This document shows positions 48,259-57,918 of a stretch of 64,000 nt of DNA, piece after piece. This DNA is from Arenibacter troitsensis (GTDB lineage: Bacteria > Bacteroidota > Bacteroidia > Flavobacteriales > Flavobacteriaceae): contig NZ_FXAO01000011.1 in the NCBI RefSeq assembly GCF_900177645.1, positions 62,001 to 126,000 on the forward strand, written 5' to 3'. The translations under genes were made by a program, and so were the position numbers. The notes under the pieces are model-generated. The model saw only the letters and a program-made list of their open reading frames with translations, was not told the origin of the DNA and searched no databases. Positions within the stretch are counted from its first letter, which is position 1; the number at the start of each line of letters is the position of its first letter.

Positions 48259-49869
48259 CTAATATTTCTTGGATTGTTCAATATACTTATCATCCAGTTC
48301 CTTGGAATCCTTATACTTTACCCTAAGTTCGGCCAGTTTTCCCTTTAACTCCTTCACGATCTCTGCATAAGCTGGGTCATCATAAACATTGTTCATTTCC
48401 TTGGGGTCCTTCTTGCGATCATATAATTCCCATTCGTCCACATCGTAATAGAAATGGGCAAGTTTGTATTCCTTGGTCACTATGCCATAGTGGCGTTTTA
48501 CCATATGCACACTGGGATATTCATAATAATGATAATAAACAGCTTCGCGGTTCCATTTGGCACCGTCCCCTTTTAGCAACGGCATAAGGCTTTCTCCCTG
48601 CATATCTGTCGGTGCTGAGATTTGGGCAGCCTCCAAAAAGGTCTGGGCAAAATCAAGGTTCTGCACCATTTCCTCCTCGGTGGTTCCCGGTTTTATTTCA
48701 TTTGGCCAACGGATCAACAAAGGCGTTTTGAAGGACTCATCGTAAATAAAACGCTTATCGAACCAACCATGTTCCCCTAAATAAAAACCTTGATCGGAGG
48801 TATAGACTACTATGGTATTTTCGGCCAGGCCATTGTTGTCCAGGTAGTCCAGTACCCGTCCCACATTATCATCAACGGAGGAAATACTTCCCAAATAGTC
48901 CTGCATGTACCGCTGGTATTTCCAGATCATTTTTTCCTTATCGGTCAACTTGGGCCATTTTTCCTTGAAATCGAGGTTAATGGAGTCCAGAATAGGTTTG
49001 TATTCATTTCTCTGTTCCTCGTTCCCACGGTTAAATTCGTTGTAAACGTCGGCTTGGGAACCTTCTACCAATGGCTCCACTCCTCCCATAGCTTCCAATG
49101 TTTCTGGAAAAATCTTGCTATCATGGCTATACTGCATATGGTACAAAAGATTCATTTCGGCTGTTTTGGCTGCAGTACCCCTATTGGAGTAATCATCGAA
49201 TAAAGTTTCTGGCAAGGGAAAGGTTTTTTGAGTGTATTCCTTAAACTTATCCGCCCTTGGCCACCATGGTCTGTGCGGTGCCTTATGGAGATACATTAAA
49301 AAGAACGGCTTATCGGAATCTCTTTTTTTATCCAACCATTCCAAACTCATGTCCGTAATAATATCCGTTACATAACCGGTAATGGTGGTATCGCCCTTTT
49401 GGGTGATAAAATCTGGGTTGATATAATGTCCTTGACCTGGTAAGATCATAAAATCGTCCACCCCCTTGGGATTGTTCCCAAAATGTAGCTTCCCAAACAT
49501 GGCCGTTTGGTAACCCGCCTTCTGAAAGATTTGCGGAAAGGTAACCTGGGTAGTATCGAAAGGATTGTGATTATCTATTTTCCCATTAATGTGGGTATGT
49601 TTCCCTGTAAGAATGGTGGCTCGTGAAGGTGCGCAAATGGAATTGGTAACACTGGCATTTCTGAACAACATCCCTTCCTTGGCCAACCGATCTATATTAG
49701 GGGTCTGGATCAGATGATCGCTATAAGCACTAATGGCCTGATAAGCATGATCATCGGACATGATAAACAAAAAATTAGGTTTTTGGGGCTTCTTCGCCTC
49801 TTTCTCGGCACAACTGTACCCTAATATTAGACATAGAGCAACAAGGGAAAATAATGGTAATACTTTCAT
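48259..49869 (-). CDS. Sulfatase 5, type I, lipoprotein (GlcNAc-6-sulfatase-like)
   Basis: A 536-residue protein from the ATG at 49869. The frame extends to 49941, but the added residues are not signal-like, while MKVLPLFSLVALCLILGYSC ends in a lipobox (Cys20). The active-site motif NSICAPSRATILTG has Cys79. KTHTHINGKIDNHNPFD-like sequence, FGKLHFG, and YTSDQGFYLGEHGWFDKRF resemble mucin-desulfating / N-acetylglucosamine-6-sulfatase relatives, suggesting a C6 sulfate, but this is a resemblance judged by eye. It is convergent with the pair-2 molybdenum hydroxylase. Confidence 0.9.
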   Translation of the reverse strand: MKVLPLFSLVALCLILGYSCAEKEAKKPQKPNFLFIMSDDHAYQAISAYSDHLIQTPNIDRLAKEGMLFRNASVTNSICAPSRATILTGKHTHINGKIDNHNPFDTTQVTFPQIFQKAGYQTAMFGKLHFGNNPKGVDDFMILPGQGHYINPDFITQKGDTTITGYVTDIITDMSLEWLDKKRDSDKPFFLMYLHKAPHRPWWPRADKFKEYTQKTFPLPETLFDDYSNRGTAAKTAEMNLLYHMQYSHDSKIFPETLEAMGGVEPLVEGSQADVYNEFNRGNEEQRNEYKPILDSINLDFKEKWPKLTDKEKMIWKYQRYMQDYLGSISSVDDNVGRVLDYLDNNGLAENTIVVYTSDQGFYLGEHGWFDKRFIYDESFKTPLLIRWPNEIKPGTTEEEMVQNLDFAQTFLEAAQISAPTDMQGESLMPLLKGDGAKWNREAVYYHYYEYPSVHMVKRHYGIVTKEYKLAHFYYDVDEWELYDRKKDPKEMNNVYDDPAYAEIVKELKGKLAELRVKYKDSKELDDKYIEQSKKY

Positions 49870-50000
49870 ATAATTGGATGGTTTATTAAAGCTTCTACTA
49901 TAGGAAACATTAAATATATAAGGTTTATATATAAACTTCAAATAAATATGAGCCGCCCCTTCATTTTGGAATTAATCCAAAAGTCTTATCAACCTCAAAA

Positions 50001-50037
50001 TAGGAAAAGCCATTCTACACGAATGTAAAATGGCTTT
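50001..50037 (-). terminator. Terminator of the RND efflux operon
   Basis: Stem AAAGCCATT / AATGGCTTT (50006-50014 with 50029-50037), followed on the minus strand by TTTTCC. It lies 34 bases after the operon stop. Confidence 0.8.
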
Positions 50038-50070
50038 CCATCAAAGTAATTGGCAACCCTTGGATCAGCT

Positions 50071-51528
50071 TTATCTATCCCATCCTCCTCCTAAGGCCCT
50101 ATACATACTTACCTTGGCCAACATTTGGTCCTTTTTGGTCTCTACAAGATCCTCACTGGATTCGAGGGCATCCCGCTGGGTCAAAAGTACCTCCATATAG
50201 TCTGCCCTGGCCGACTGAAAAAGTCGAATGGAAATATCTATGGATTCATTAAGTGCCTGTACCTGACCTACTTTTAATTCATAACTTCTGTTAAGATTAT
50301 CAATATTGGACAGTTGATTGGCTACCTCGATATACGCATTTAAAATAGCCTTTTCATACTCGTACACTGCCTGTATTTGCCTAGCGTTGGCATTGCCATA
50401 AGCTGCCTTGATTGCATTTCTATTGATTAACGGGGCCACTACATCCCCCACTACGTTATACAACAAAGATTGTGGTGTACTAGTCAAAAATTTCGGTTTA
50501 AAGGCCTCCAATCCAACACCTGCCTTTATCCCCAAGGAAGGGTAGAAATTAGCCTTGGCTACTTTAACATCCAACTTGGCCGCAGCCAATTCATATTCGG
50601 TCTGTCTTATATCTGGCCGGTTTTGAAGCAGTTGGGAGGGTATCCCTGCGTTTACCTCTCCCACGGTCCTTTCAATAAAACCCTTAGAATCCCTTGGGAT
50701 ATGTTGTGGTGATCTCCCGATTAGAAAATTAATCTTATTCTCGGTCTCTACGATCTGCTGTTGAACCTCGTATTTTTGGCTCTTGTTCTTAAGTACCTCT
50801 GCCTCAAACCTACGCACGGCCAACTCCGTCGCCCTTGCTGCCGTTTTTTGAAGCCTTACCATGGCCAAAGCATTCTGTTGAATGGCAAGATTCTGTTCAA
50901 TAATAGCCAATCGACTGTCCAAAGCTACCAACTCGTAATAGGATGCGGCTACTTCGGATACCAGATTGGTGACCATGAAATTCTTTCCCTCAATGGAAGA
51001 AAGATATTCGAAAACAGCTGCTTTTTTAGCATTTCTTAGCTTTTTCCAAACATCCACCTCCCAAGAAGCGTAGGCACCAACTACAAAATTGGAAAGAGGT
51101 TCAGGGAACTCTTTTCCCTCCCGTATTTCAAGCTGTTCCTCCACTGCACCATTCCTGGTATAAGCACCCACTTTTTCAATTTCCGCTCCAGCCTGAAGAT
51201 TCACAGAGGGCAGATATTCCCCTTTTCTGGTCCTGATCTCATTTTTGGCCATCTCTACCCGTTGAAGCATTATATTAAGCTCCTGATTTTTAATCAAGGC
51301 AGTATCTATCAGCGCATTTAGATAGGGGTCCGAAAAAAAATCTTTCCAGCGGGTACTTGCACTGTTCAGGCTATCTTCCAATTGATTTTGATACCTCATC
51401 GGCACATCCGAATTTTCCTCCAATAGCGTTTTTGAAGGAACACAGGAATAGGTGGCTACAACAGCAAACAAAGTCAGCCCGTAAACCCTGCTCTTTTTTA
51501 GGCATAATATTCTCTTATTTTTCATCAT
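50071..51528 (-). CDS. Outer-membrane efflux channel (TolC/NodT-type)
   Basis: A 485-residue channel lipoprotein with a lipobox at ATYSC (Cys29). Long alternating helix-rich repeats (AKNEIRTRKGEYLPSVNLQA, ATELAVRRFEAEVLKNKSQK) and the second-half repeat (LKVGQVQALNESIDISIRLF) form the twelve-strand/helical trimer expected of NodT-type factors. It overlaps the RND pump stop by 14 bases, so the two are translationally linked. It completes the tripartite exporter with the adaptor and pump. Confidence 0.95.
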   Translation of the reverse strand: MMKNKRILCLKKSRVYGLTLFAVVATYSCVPSKTLLEENSDVPMRYQNQLEDSLNSASTRWKDFFSDPYLNALIDTALIKNQELNIMLQRVEMAKNEIRTRKGEYLPSVNLQAGAEIEKVGAYTRNGAVEEQLEIREGKEFPEPLSNFVVGAYASWEVDVWKKLRNAKKAAVFEYLSSIEGKNFMVTNLVSEVAASYYELVALDSRLAIIEQNLAIQQNALAMVRLQKTAARATELAVRRFEAEVLKNKSQKYEVQQQIVETENKINFLIGRSPQHIPRDSKGFIERTVGEVNAGIPSQLLQNRPDIRQTEYELAAAKLDVKVAKANFYPSLGIKAGVGLEAFKPKFLTSTPQSLLYNVVGDVVAPLINRNAIKAAYGNANARQIQAVYEYEKAILNAYIEVANQLSNIDNLNRSYELKVGQVQALNESIDISIRLFQSARADYMEVLLTQRDALESSEDLVETKKDQMLAKVSMYRALGGGWDR

Positions 51529-54500
51529 CTTTTCCTTTGGTTAGTTTTTTCAAAAGTTTCGTAATCTCCCTCATTTTGGTCCTAGTCCTACTTTCTCCCT
51601 CACTCGTACGCATCAATTCTTCGGAAAAAGGTTCACTGGCCTCATCTTTGATCAGATTCCTTCCTTCTGCCATAGTAGCAAAAATGTAGTAAAGCCCTGG
51701 TATGACCAACACTCCAAATAGTGTTCCTATGAGCATTCCGCCCAAAGCCGACCCGCCAATGGTCCTATTTCCAATGGCTCCAGCTCCGGTAGCAACGACC
51801 AGAGGAATCAAACCGGCAATAAATGCGAATGAAGTCATTAAAATAGGCCTAAAACGGGCGCGTGAACCTTCGATGGCCGCTTCAAGAATGCTGGCACCTT
51901 GCCGATGCTTTTGTACGGCGAACTCAACTATAAGCACCGCGTTCTTGCCCAATAGACCCACTAACATAATTACCCCTATCTGAGCATAGACATCATTGGC
52001 CAAGCCCATCATTCTCAATAATGCAAAAGAGCCAAAAACACCCACTGGCAAGGATAGAATAACGGCAAAAGGCAATAGAAAGCTCTCATATTGGGCCGCT
52101 AGCACAAAATACACAAATATTAATACTATGATGAAAATGTATAGGGATTCATTTCCTCTTTTGGCCTCATCGAACGAAAGCCCTTCCCAAGCAATGTCAT
52201 AGCCCCTGGGCAGGGTTTGGGCGGCGACCTCTTTTATGGCGTTAATAGCGTCCCCAGTGGTATACCCAGGCGCAGGAAGCCCATTGATCGTGGCCGAATT
52301 ATACAAATTGTAGCGGGTAATCTCATTGGGGCCCAAACGCTTTTCCATGGTCATAAAGGCAGAATAAGGTACCATTTCCCCTTCTTCATTTTTTACGAAC
52401 AATTTTTCCAAATCAGATGGAAGTGCCCTATACTCGGGAGCCGACTGGGTATAGACCTTAAAGAACCTCCCAAACAGAATGAAGCCCTGTTCATAGGTAC
52501 TACCAATCAAAATATTGAGGTTTTCCATAGCCTTACCTATAGAAACCCCTTTTTGCATGGCAATCTTATTATTGATTTTAAGTTCGTATTGGGGATAGTT
52601 GGCAGAGAAAAAAGAGAACAATCCTGTTAGTTCTTCCCTTTTGGACAAAGCGTCCATAAAATCATCATTTATCTTTCCAAAACCATGATAATCCGTGGAA
52701 TTGGTCTTATCCAATAAACGCATGGAAAATCCGCCCGAAGATCCAAAACCAGGTACCGCCGGCGGCTCAAAATATTCTATCCTGGCCCCTAGATTTTGGG
52801 TTTCCTCTTCCAATTCCTCCATAATCTCATGTACGGAATGATGACGCTCGGACCATGGTTTTAAATTGATGAGACAGGTACCGGCATTGGACCCACGTCC
52901 TTCGGTCATAATCTCATAACCGGCCAAAGAAGAAACCGACTCCACTCCATCCATTTCTTCACAGATCTGCTGCAATTTACGGGCAACATCATTGGTCCTT
53001 TCCAAAGTGGCTCCAGGTGGCGTCTGTATAATGGCATAAATCATCCCTTGATCTTCATTGGGAATAAATCCTGCTGGCAGCGATTCGTTCGTAAAAAATA
53101 TCCCCGCGCAAAAAGCTATTAGGATACCAAAGGTGACGATCCTTCTGGTTACGATTTTATCCAATAAATTTACATAGGTCCCCGTAAGACGTTCAAAGCC
53201 CTTATTAAACCAGGCAATAAACTTATCCACGGGCGATTTCCTCTTGGGCTTCCCATGATTGCTCCTTAACATTATGGCACATAATACCGGGGTAAGGGTA
53301 AGGGCCACAACCGCTGATATTACAATGGACCCGGCCATAGTAATGGAAAACTGTCTGTAAAACACCCCTACCGGACCGGTCATAAAGGATATGGGGATAA
53401 ATACGGACACCATAACCAAGGTAATGGCGATAATAGCTCCACCAATCTCACTCAACACCTCTGTGGATGCCTTATAAGGGCTTAGATTCTCCTCCTCCAT
53501 TTTTACGTGAACCGCCTCCACCACAACTATGGCATTATCAACAACGATTCCAATGGCCAGTACCAAGGCAAATAAGGTAATAAGGTTAATGGACAGCCCA
53601 AATAGCTGCATTACAAAAAAAGCACCGATCAATGAAACAGGCACCGCAATGATCGGGATCAGCGTTGATCTCCAATCACCCAAGAAAAGGAAGACCACTA
53701 TAGCCACCAAAATGAAGGCATCACGAAGGGTATGGAGTACCTGTTCAATAGAGGCATCCAAGAAGTTGGCAACATCATAGCTAATCTTATAATCCAATCC
53801 AGGTGGAAGGTCTTCTTTAAGCTCCAGTAATTTTGATTTAACCTCGTCAATAACATCCTTTCCATTACTGCCCAAAGTCTGTTTTAAGATAATGGATGCT
53901 GATGGCCGACCATCCAAATTGGAATAAATATCGAAGAACTCGCTACCGAGTTCTACATCGGCCAAATCTCCCAAGGTAATGGTCTCCCCCTCCGCATTGG
54001 CACGAACTATAATATCCTTGTACTGTTCCGGTTGATTGTAACGCCCTACGTAGGTAAGCACATATTCCAAAGACTGGGATTTAATTCCGGAACTTTGCCC
54101 GATCCTTCCTGGCCTGGCAATTATACTCTGGTCCTGCATAGCCTCCATAATTTCCTCGGCAGATACATTATAGGCACGCATACGATCTGGTTTTAACCAC
54201 ACCCGCATAGCGTACTTTCGGCTACCTAAAATCTGGGCGCTGGCAATACCGTTGATACGTTGTATTTCGGGTATAATTTTAGTATAGGCATAATTGTAAA
54301 GAAACTTTTCATCGTTATGCTCGTCTTCGGCAAACAGGTTTACGTACATCAACATACTGGGTTGTACGGGAGTTATAATCACCCCTTCCTTTTGCACCAA
54401 TTCGGGTAGGTTCGGCATTACCTGATCTACCCTTGTCTTTACCATAACTACTGCCGTATTGGGATCCGTTCCTGGTTCAAAAATAACACGCAGCGTACCT

Positions 54501-54760
54501 TCCCCGGCACTGGTGGCATCGGATGCCAGATAGCGCATTCCCTGAACACCGTTAATGGCCGTTTCCAATGGAATAAGTGTTGAGTTTACCAATACATCTG
54601 CACTTGCACCTGGATACGCTATAAAAATATTAACGGTAGTAGGTGCTATTTCGGGGAATTGGGAAATAGGTAATTGTTTAATGGCCAAAAGGCCTGTAAA
54701 AACTATCATGACTGATATGACTATGGCCAATACCGGTCTTTTTATAAATTTTTTGAACAT
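51515..54760 (-). CDS. RND efflux pump, HAE1/AcrB family
   Basis: A 1081-residue inner-membrane proton/drug antiporter from the ATG at 54760; the frame extends to 54856, but the additional leader is poorly conserved-looking and basic, while MFKKFIKRPVLAIVISVMIV is the family start. Landmarks: QLPISQFPEIAPTTV, the GIVVDNAIVVVEAV segment with the intramembrane Asp of the proton relay, SFMTGPVGVFYRQF, and GLLGKNAVLIVEFA with the relay Lys. Twelve hydrophobic helices and two large periplasmic loops are evident. An alternative start at 54784 is possible. It likely exports hydrophobic drugs or bile-like compounds. Confidence 0.96.
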   Translation of the reverse strand: MFKKFIKRPVLAIVISVMIVFTGLLAIKQLPISQFPEIAPTTVNIFIAYPGASADVLVNSTLIPLETAINGVQGMRYLASDATSAGEGTLRVIFEPGTDPNTAVVMVKTRVDQVMPNLPELVQKEGVIITPVQPSMLMYVNLFAEDEHNDEKFLYNYAYTKIIPEIQRINGIASAQILGSRKYAMRVWLKPDRMRAYNVSAEEIMEAMQDQSIIARPGRIGQSSGIKSQSLEYVLTYVGRYNQPEQYKDIIVRANAEGETITLGDLADVELGSEFFDIYSNLDGRPSASIILKQTLGSNGKDVIDEVKSKLLELKEDLPPGLDYKISYDVANFLDASIEQVLHTLRDAFILVAIVVFLFLGDWRSTLIPIIAVPVSLIGAFFVMQLFGLSINLITLFALVLAIGIVVDNAIVVVEAVHVKMEEENLSPYKASTEVLSEIGGAIIAITLVMVSVFIPISFMTGPVGVFYRQFSITMAGSIVISAVVALTLTPVLCAIMLRSNHGKPKRKSPVDKFIAWFNKGFERLTGTYVNLLDKIVTRRIVTFGILIAFCAGIFFTNESLPAGFIPNEDQGMIYAIIQTPPGATLERTNDVARKLQQICEEMDGVESVSSLAGYEIMTEGRGSNAGTCLINLKPWSERHHSVHEIMEELEEETQNLGARIEYFEPPAVPGFGSSGGFSMRLLDKTNSTDYHGFGKINDDFMDALSKREELTGLFSFFSANYPQYELKINNKIAMQKGVSIGKAMENLNILIGSTYEQGFILFGRFFKVYTQSAPEYRALPSDLEKLFVKNEEGEMVPYSAFMTMEKRLGPNEITRYNLYNSATINGLPAPGYTTGDAINAIKEVAAQTLPRGYDIAWEGLSFDEAKRGNESLYIFIIVLIFVYFVLAAQYESFLLPFAVILSLPVGVFGSFALLRMMGLANDVYAQIGVIMLVGLLGKNAVLIVEFAVQKHRQGASILEAAIEGSRARFRPILMTSFAFIAGLIPLVVATGAGAIGNRTIGGSALGGMLIGTLFGVLVIPGLYYIFATMAEGRNLIKDEASEPFSEELMRTSEGESRTRTKMREITKLLKKLTKGKDDEK

Positions 54761-54885
54761 CTTTTGTGAAATTAGGTTAGGCATAAAAATTAATTCCCGA
54801 AGGGGCTTTCTTGTCCTCCTTACCTTTGGATGGACAACGCCCCATACTTTGCGCAATTAATCTTTAAGATTCCTATAGGTTATAC

Positions 54886-55968
54886 TTACTCGGCGTAAAG
54901 TGATAAGTTGTTTATAACCGATTTTGGTTCAATAAATTCGGTTTCAACATGGTCTCCGTCCTTTACCATACGAATGCCGTCAAGAATTATTCTATCCTTC
55001 TCGGTAAGTCCCTTTTCAATGATAAAAAGATTTGGTAGTTCCCCGGCGATAGCTATTTCCTTCTGTTTTACCACTGCCTTATCATCAACTACAAAAACAT
55101 ATTTTTTGTCCAAAACCTCAAAGGTGGCTTTTTGTGGAATGATCAGCGCGTTCGTATGGGGTACCTGCATAATTATACTACCAGTTTCCCCATGGCGTAA
55201 AATACCCTCGGGATTGTCAAAAGTTGCCCTAAAAGCTATGTTACCGGTCTCATGGCTAAATTCCCCTTCAATGGTTTCAACAATACCAGTCTGATTAAAG
55301 CGTTTATTGTTGGCCATTAAAAGTGCTACCTCTTTTTTACTATTGCGATCAACACTTGTAATGTAATCCAAATACTCTGCCTCGGGCACATTGAAATAAA
55401 CCCACATTTTACTATTGTCCGATAGGGTAGTCAACAATTCCCCTTCATCCAAAAGACTACCTTCCCTAACATGCAGGTGATCCATAATACCATCAAACGG
55501 AGCCTTGATATTGGTGAATCCTAGATGGGTCTCTGCCAACATAACTTCTGCTTTGGCCTTTTCAAAATTAGCCTTTGCCATGGCCAGCTCATTTGCAGAA
55601 ACTACATTGCCATCGGCCAATAATTTAGTATTCTCATATTCAATTTCGGCCACCCGAGCTTCCGCCGTGGCCTTTTGAAATTCCGCCTCATAAACATTGG
55701 GCATAATATGGAACATTTGTTGACCCTTTTTTACGGATTGACCTTCATCTACCGAGATCTCCTGTAAATAGCCCTTTTCCAGAGCACGGACCTCAATATT
55801 TCGAATACTATGTATTTGGCATACATAGTCTTTTACAACCGCGGTATCTTTTTTTATTGGACTGGTCACGAGATATTTGGTTTCCTCTCGTTTTTCATGT
55901 TTTTCGGAATTACAGCTTAATTGGCTCAATAATAAACACACGCCAATAATCATGGGGGATTTCCTCAT
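54886..55968 (-). CDS. Periplasmic adaptor (membrane fusion) lipoprotein of the RND system
   Basis: A 360-residue protein with a lipobox LSC (Cys19). Lipoyl-like halves surround a helical hairpin (FQKATAEARVAEIEYENTKL... ELAMAKANFEKAKAEVM), followed by a beta-barrel and membrane-proximal domain. The HlyD-like order and its position as first gene of the adaptor-pump-channel operon fit AcrA-type adaptors. It lies 125 bases before the pump start. No TetR or other dedicated repressor gene is visible nearby. Confidence 0.95.
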   Translation of the reverse strand: MRKSPMIIGVCLLLSQLSCNSEKHEKREETKYLVTSPIKKDTAVVKDYVCQIHSIRNIEVRALEKGYLQEISVDEGQSVKKGQQMFHIMPNVYEAEFQKATAEARVAEIEYENTKLLADGNVVSANELAMAKANFEKAKAEVMLAETHLGFTNIKAPFDGIMDHLHVREGSLLDEGELLTTLSDNSKMWVYFNVPEAEYLDYITSVDRNSKKEVALLMANNKRFNQTGIVETIEGEFSHETGNIAFRATFDNPEGILRHGETGSIIMQVPHTNALIIPQKATFEVLDKKYVFVVDDKAVVKQKEIAIAGELPNLFIIEKGLTEKDRIILDGIRMVKDGDHVETEFIEPKSVINNLSLYAE

Positions 55969-56121
55969 AATCTTAATTTATTAAAATGAATAATTGGTTT
56001 TTTAGCAAATAAAATGCCTGGTAAGTCCTTCCAATATAGCTTCGGACTTACTCAATTTGGGTTAAAAACAGTACCAAAAAAGGGGAGCTACCCTAAATTA
56101 ATTAAGTACTGTCAGATTTTC

Positions 56122-56559
56122 CTAAATTCTGAAAACTTGGAATCTAATGTACCGCTTATAAGGAGTGGCAAAAGCGTGGGTATCAATGTAAGCAAGGTCA
56201 TTTTCAAGATCGGAGGACAAATACTCCCACATTTGGGCATAAAAAATGGCAGTTGCCAGACCACCATAAATTAAATTTGTTTCCGGAGACAAAACAATTT
56301 CATCGCTCTCCTCCTCCTCTTCCTCGAAATCCGTAACTTCCGCCACAAGTAACTTTTGAACTTCAAGTACAGAAGTATCCGCAAAAACAACAGGGGCCAA
56401 TTCTTCCTCAAGCTCACAGGGAGAGATTTCGGAAGCTCCTAAATTTAAAATTGAAAAATAACGATCAACTTCAAAATTGGTATGGGCATAAATAGTGTTG
56501 AATCCATTTATTAAAAGGATACAGAGAAGTAGAATATATTTTTGCAATGCCCGATTCAT
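56122..56559 (-). CDS. Small acidic secreted protein upstream of the RND operon
   Basis: A 145-residue protein. The ATG at 56559 begins a signal peptide (MNRALQKYILLLCILLINGF... ending IYAH); a GTG at 56592 is the longest-frame alternative. The mature part has a short acidic run FEEEEEESDEIVLSPETN, then YGGLATAIFYAQMWEYLSSDLENDLAYIDTHAF and a basic C-terminus. No domain is recognised. A promoter predicting almost no leader lies directly upstream. A role with the efflux system, for example as a periplasmic sensor, is only suggested by position. Confidence 0.6.
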   Translation of the reverse strand: MNRALQKYILLLCILLINGFNTIYAHTNFEVDRYFSILNLGASEISPCELEEELAPVVFADTSVLEVQKLLVAEVTDFEEEEEESDEIVLSPETNLIYGGLATAIFYAQMWEYLSSDLENDLAYIDTHAFATPYKRYIRFQVFRI

Positions 56560-56567
56560 ACGGGAAT

Positions 56568-56598
56568 CAAAACTAGAACTTGAATTTAACACTCACAA
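56568..56598 (-). promoter_or_regulatory. Promoter of the small acidic secreted protein
   Basis: On the minus strand, TTG (56596-56598), 20 bases, TAGTTTTG (56568-56575), about 9 bases before the ATG at 56559. The transcript would be nearly leaderless. It may also serve the downstream efflux operon. Confidence 0.5.
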
Positions 56599-56765
56599 GT
56601 AGTAGTTGTTAAAATTAAAATAAGAAACATTATTTTTATGAAAAACGAAGGCCTTTCATCTTGAAAATCAATTAATAATAATTTCAGATTCCAACTTTTA
56701 GCAATTAATCATAATAATCAATCAAAAGCCAACTTATTGAATCCAATAAGGTAAAAACCGTTTTA

Positions 56766-57614
56766 TTACTTTTTATTCACTGCCCATTGTATTCCTTCTA
56801 TAAGATGCTGACGCCCAAAATCCGTATTCAATGAACGAATATCGTGCCCCAACTCTGTATAGAAAAATCTTCCTCCGCCCCAAACCCTTGTCCAAGCTAT
56901 CGGATGATCCTTTCCCATTCCTAGGCCACCTCTAGTCTGGAAATACTCCCTAACTGGTTCGTATGTTGCCTCGTCTACCCGGAGTAACACCTGAACACCC
57001 GGCAGGCCTGTAACAGACTTGGTGTGGTTGGTCCAATCCGCTTCGTACCAAAACTCTTTCCCCATTCCCTTAACCGCAGGATGATCCATCGCTTTTGGAT
57101 CTACCAACACTTTGGCTTTGAGAAATTCGGAATCACTATTAAAATCACATCCGCCCAATTCCATTATCCAGGGCCAGTTTTCCTGGTGCACCAACAGCGC
57201 ATGCAGACCAACAATTGCTCCCCCATCTTTATACCATTCCTCTATGGCATTCCGTTGTTCCTCATTAAAAACCTTATCCAGAACATTAGCATTATTGAAC
57301 AGCAACACATCGTAATAGCCCAGTTTTTCCTTGGATATATCACTTCCTGTTTCACTGACATCTATTTGCATATTGTGTTCGGCACCTAGCCGCACAATCC
57401 ACCCATTTACAATAGGAATATCGGGATGGCGGAACCAACCTGTACCGGAAAAAAGCAGCACCTTCAATGCCGTTCCGTCTCCCATGGCATTGCGCTCATA
57501 CATTTTCTTCTGATGGTCAACATCAAGATGTTCCTGTGCAATTAATCGAAACGTTGATAGAAACGATATTGATAAAAAGAGAGTAATAACAATTAGGATT
57601 CTGTTACTTTTCAT
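56766..57614 (-). CDS. ThuA-domain protein
   Basis: A 282-residue exported protein with a signal peptide at 1-26. The ThuA fold resembles class I glutamine amidotransferases: VLLFSGTGWFRHPDIP, DVLLFNNANVLDKVFNEEQR, a central DGGAIVGLHALLVHQENWPW, and the C-terminal PIAWTRVWGGGRFFYTELGHD. ThuA relatives occur with sugar utilisation genes, but a defined reaction is not known to me. It is divergent from sulfatase 6. The assignment to the family is firm; the biochemical role is not. Confidence 0.88.
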   Translation of the reverse strand: MKSNRILIVITLFLSISFLSTFRLIAQEHLDVDHQKKMYERNAMGDGTALKVLLFSGTGWFRHPDIPIVNGWIVRLGAEHNMQIDVSETGSDISKEKLGYYDVLLFNNANVLDKVFNEEQRNAIEEWYKDGGAIVGLHALLVHQENWPWIMELGGCDFNSDSEFLKAKVLVDPKAMDHPAVKGMGKEFWYEADWTNHTKSVTGLPGVQVLLRVDEATYEPVREYFQTRGGLGMGKDHPIAWTRVWGGGRFFYTELGHDIRSLNTDFGRQHLIEGIQWAVNKK

Positions 57615-57918
57615 GATTCTTTATAGGACATTTAATTAACTTATTGAAGGTTTCAATAAAAATAAGGGTTTAAATCCATTCCGATTTGGGTGCCACTAAT
57701 GAGTTATGTCTACTTAAAGTAGTAAACCAAAACTGTTGTATGGATCAATGTACTTATTTTAAGTATGCCAAACAACCTACTAGTTATAATAACCAAGCAC
57801 AAATGTGCGCCATATAAGGATCCTAAACCTTCTAAAAAACATTACGGGTATAGAAGATTTCCTATATTAGAGGCCATAATCAATAGCTTTTAACCAATAC
57901 TCTTTATAATATTTCCCA
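57615..57918. other. Divergent intergenic region with two TACTT...AAGTA palindromes
   Basis: TACTTAAAGTA (57711-57721) and TACTTATTTTAAGTA (57751-57765) lie 40 bases apart, about four helical turns. No promoter of the TAnnTTTG type was recognised for either divergent gene. Possible operator pair. Confidence 0.4.

Noticed and set aside
48142-48348. 68-codon plus-strand frame over the repeat pair
   Set aside because: It spans a REP-like repeat and the 3-prime end of sulfatase 5; no coding look.
56014-56274. 86-codon plus-strand frame near the efflux operon
   Set aside because: It overlaps the small acidic secreted protein gene on the opposite strand, which has a better signal peptide and promoter.
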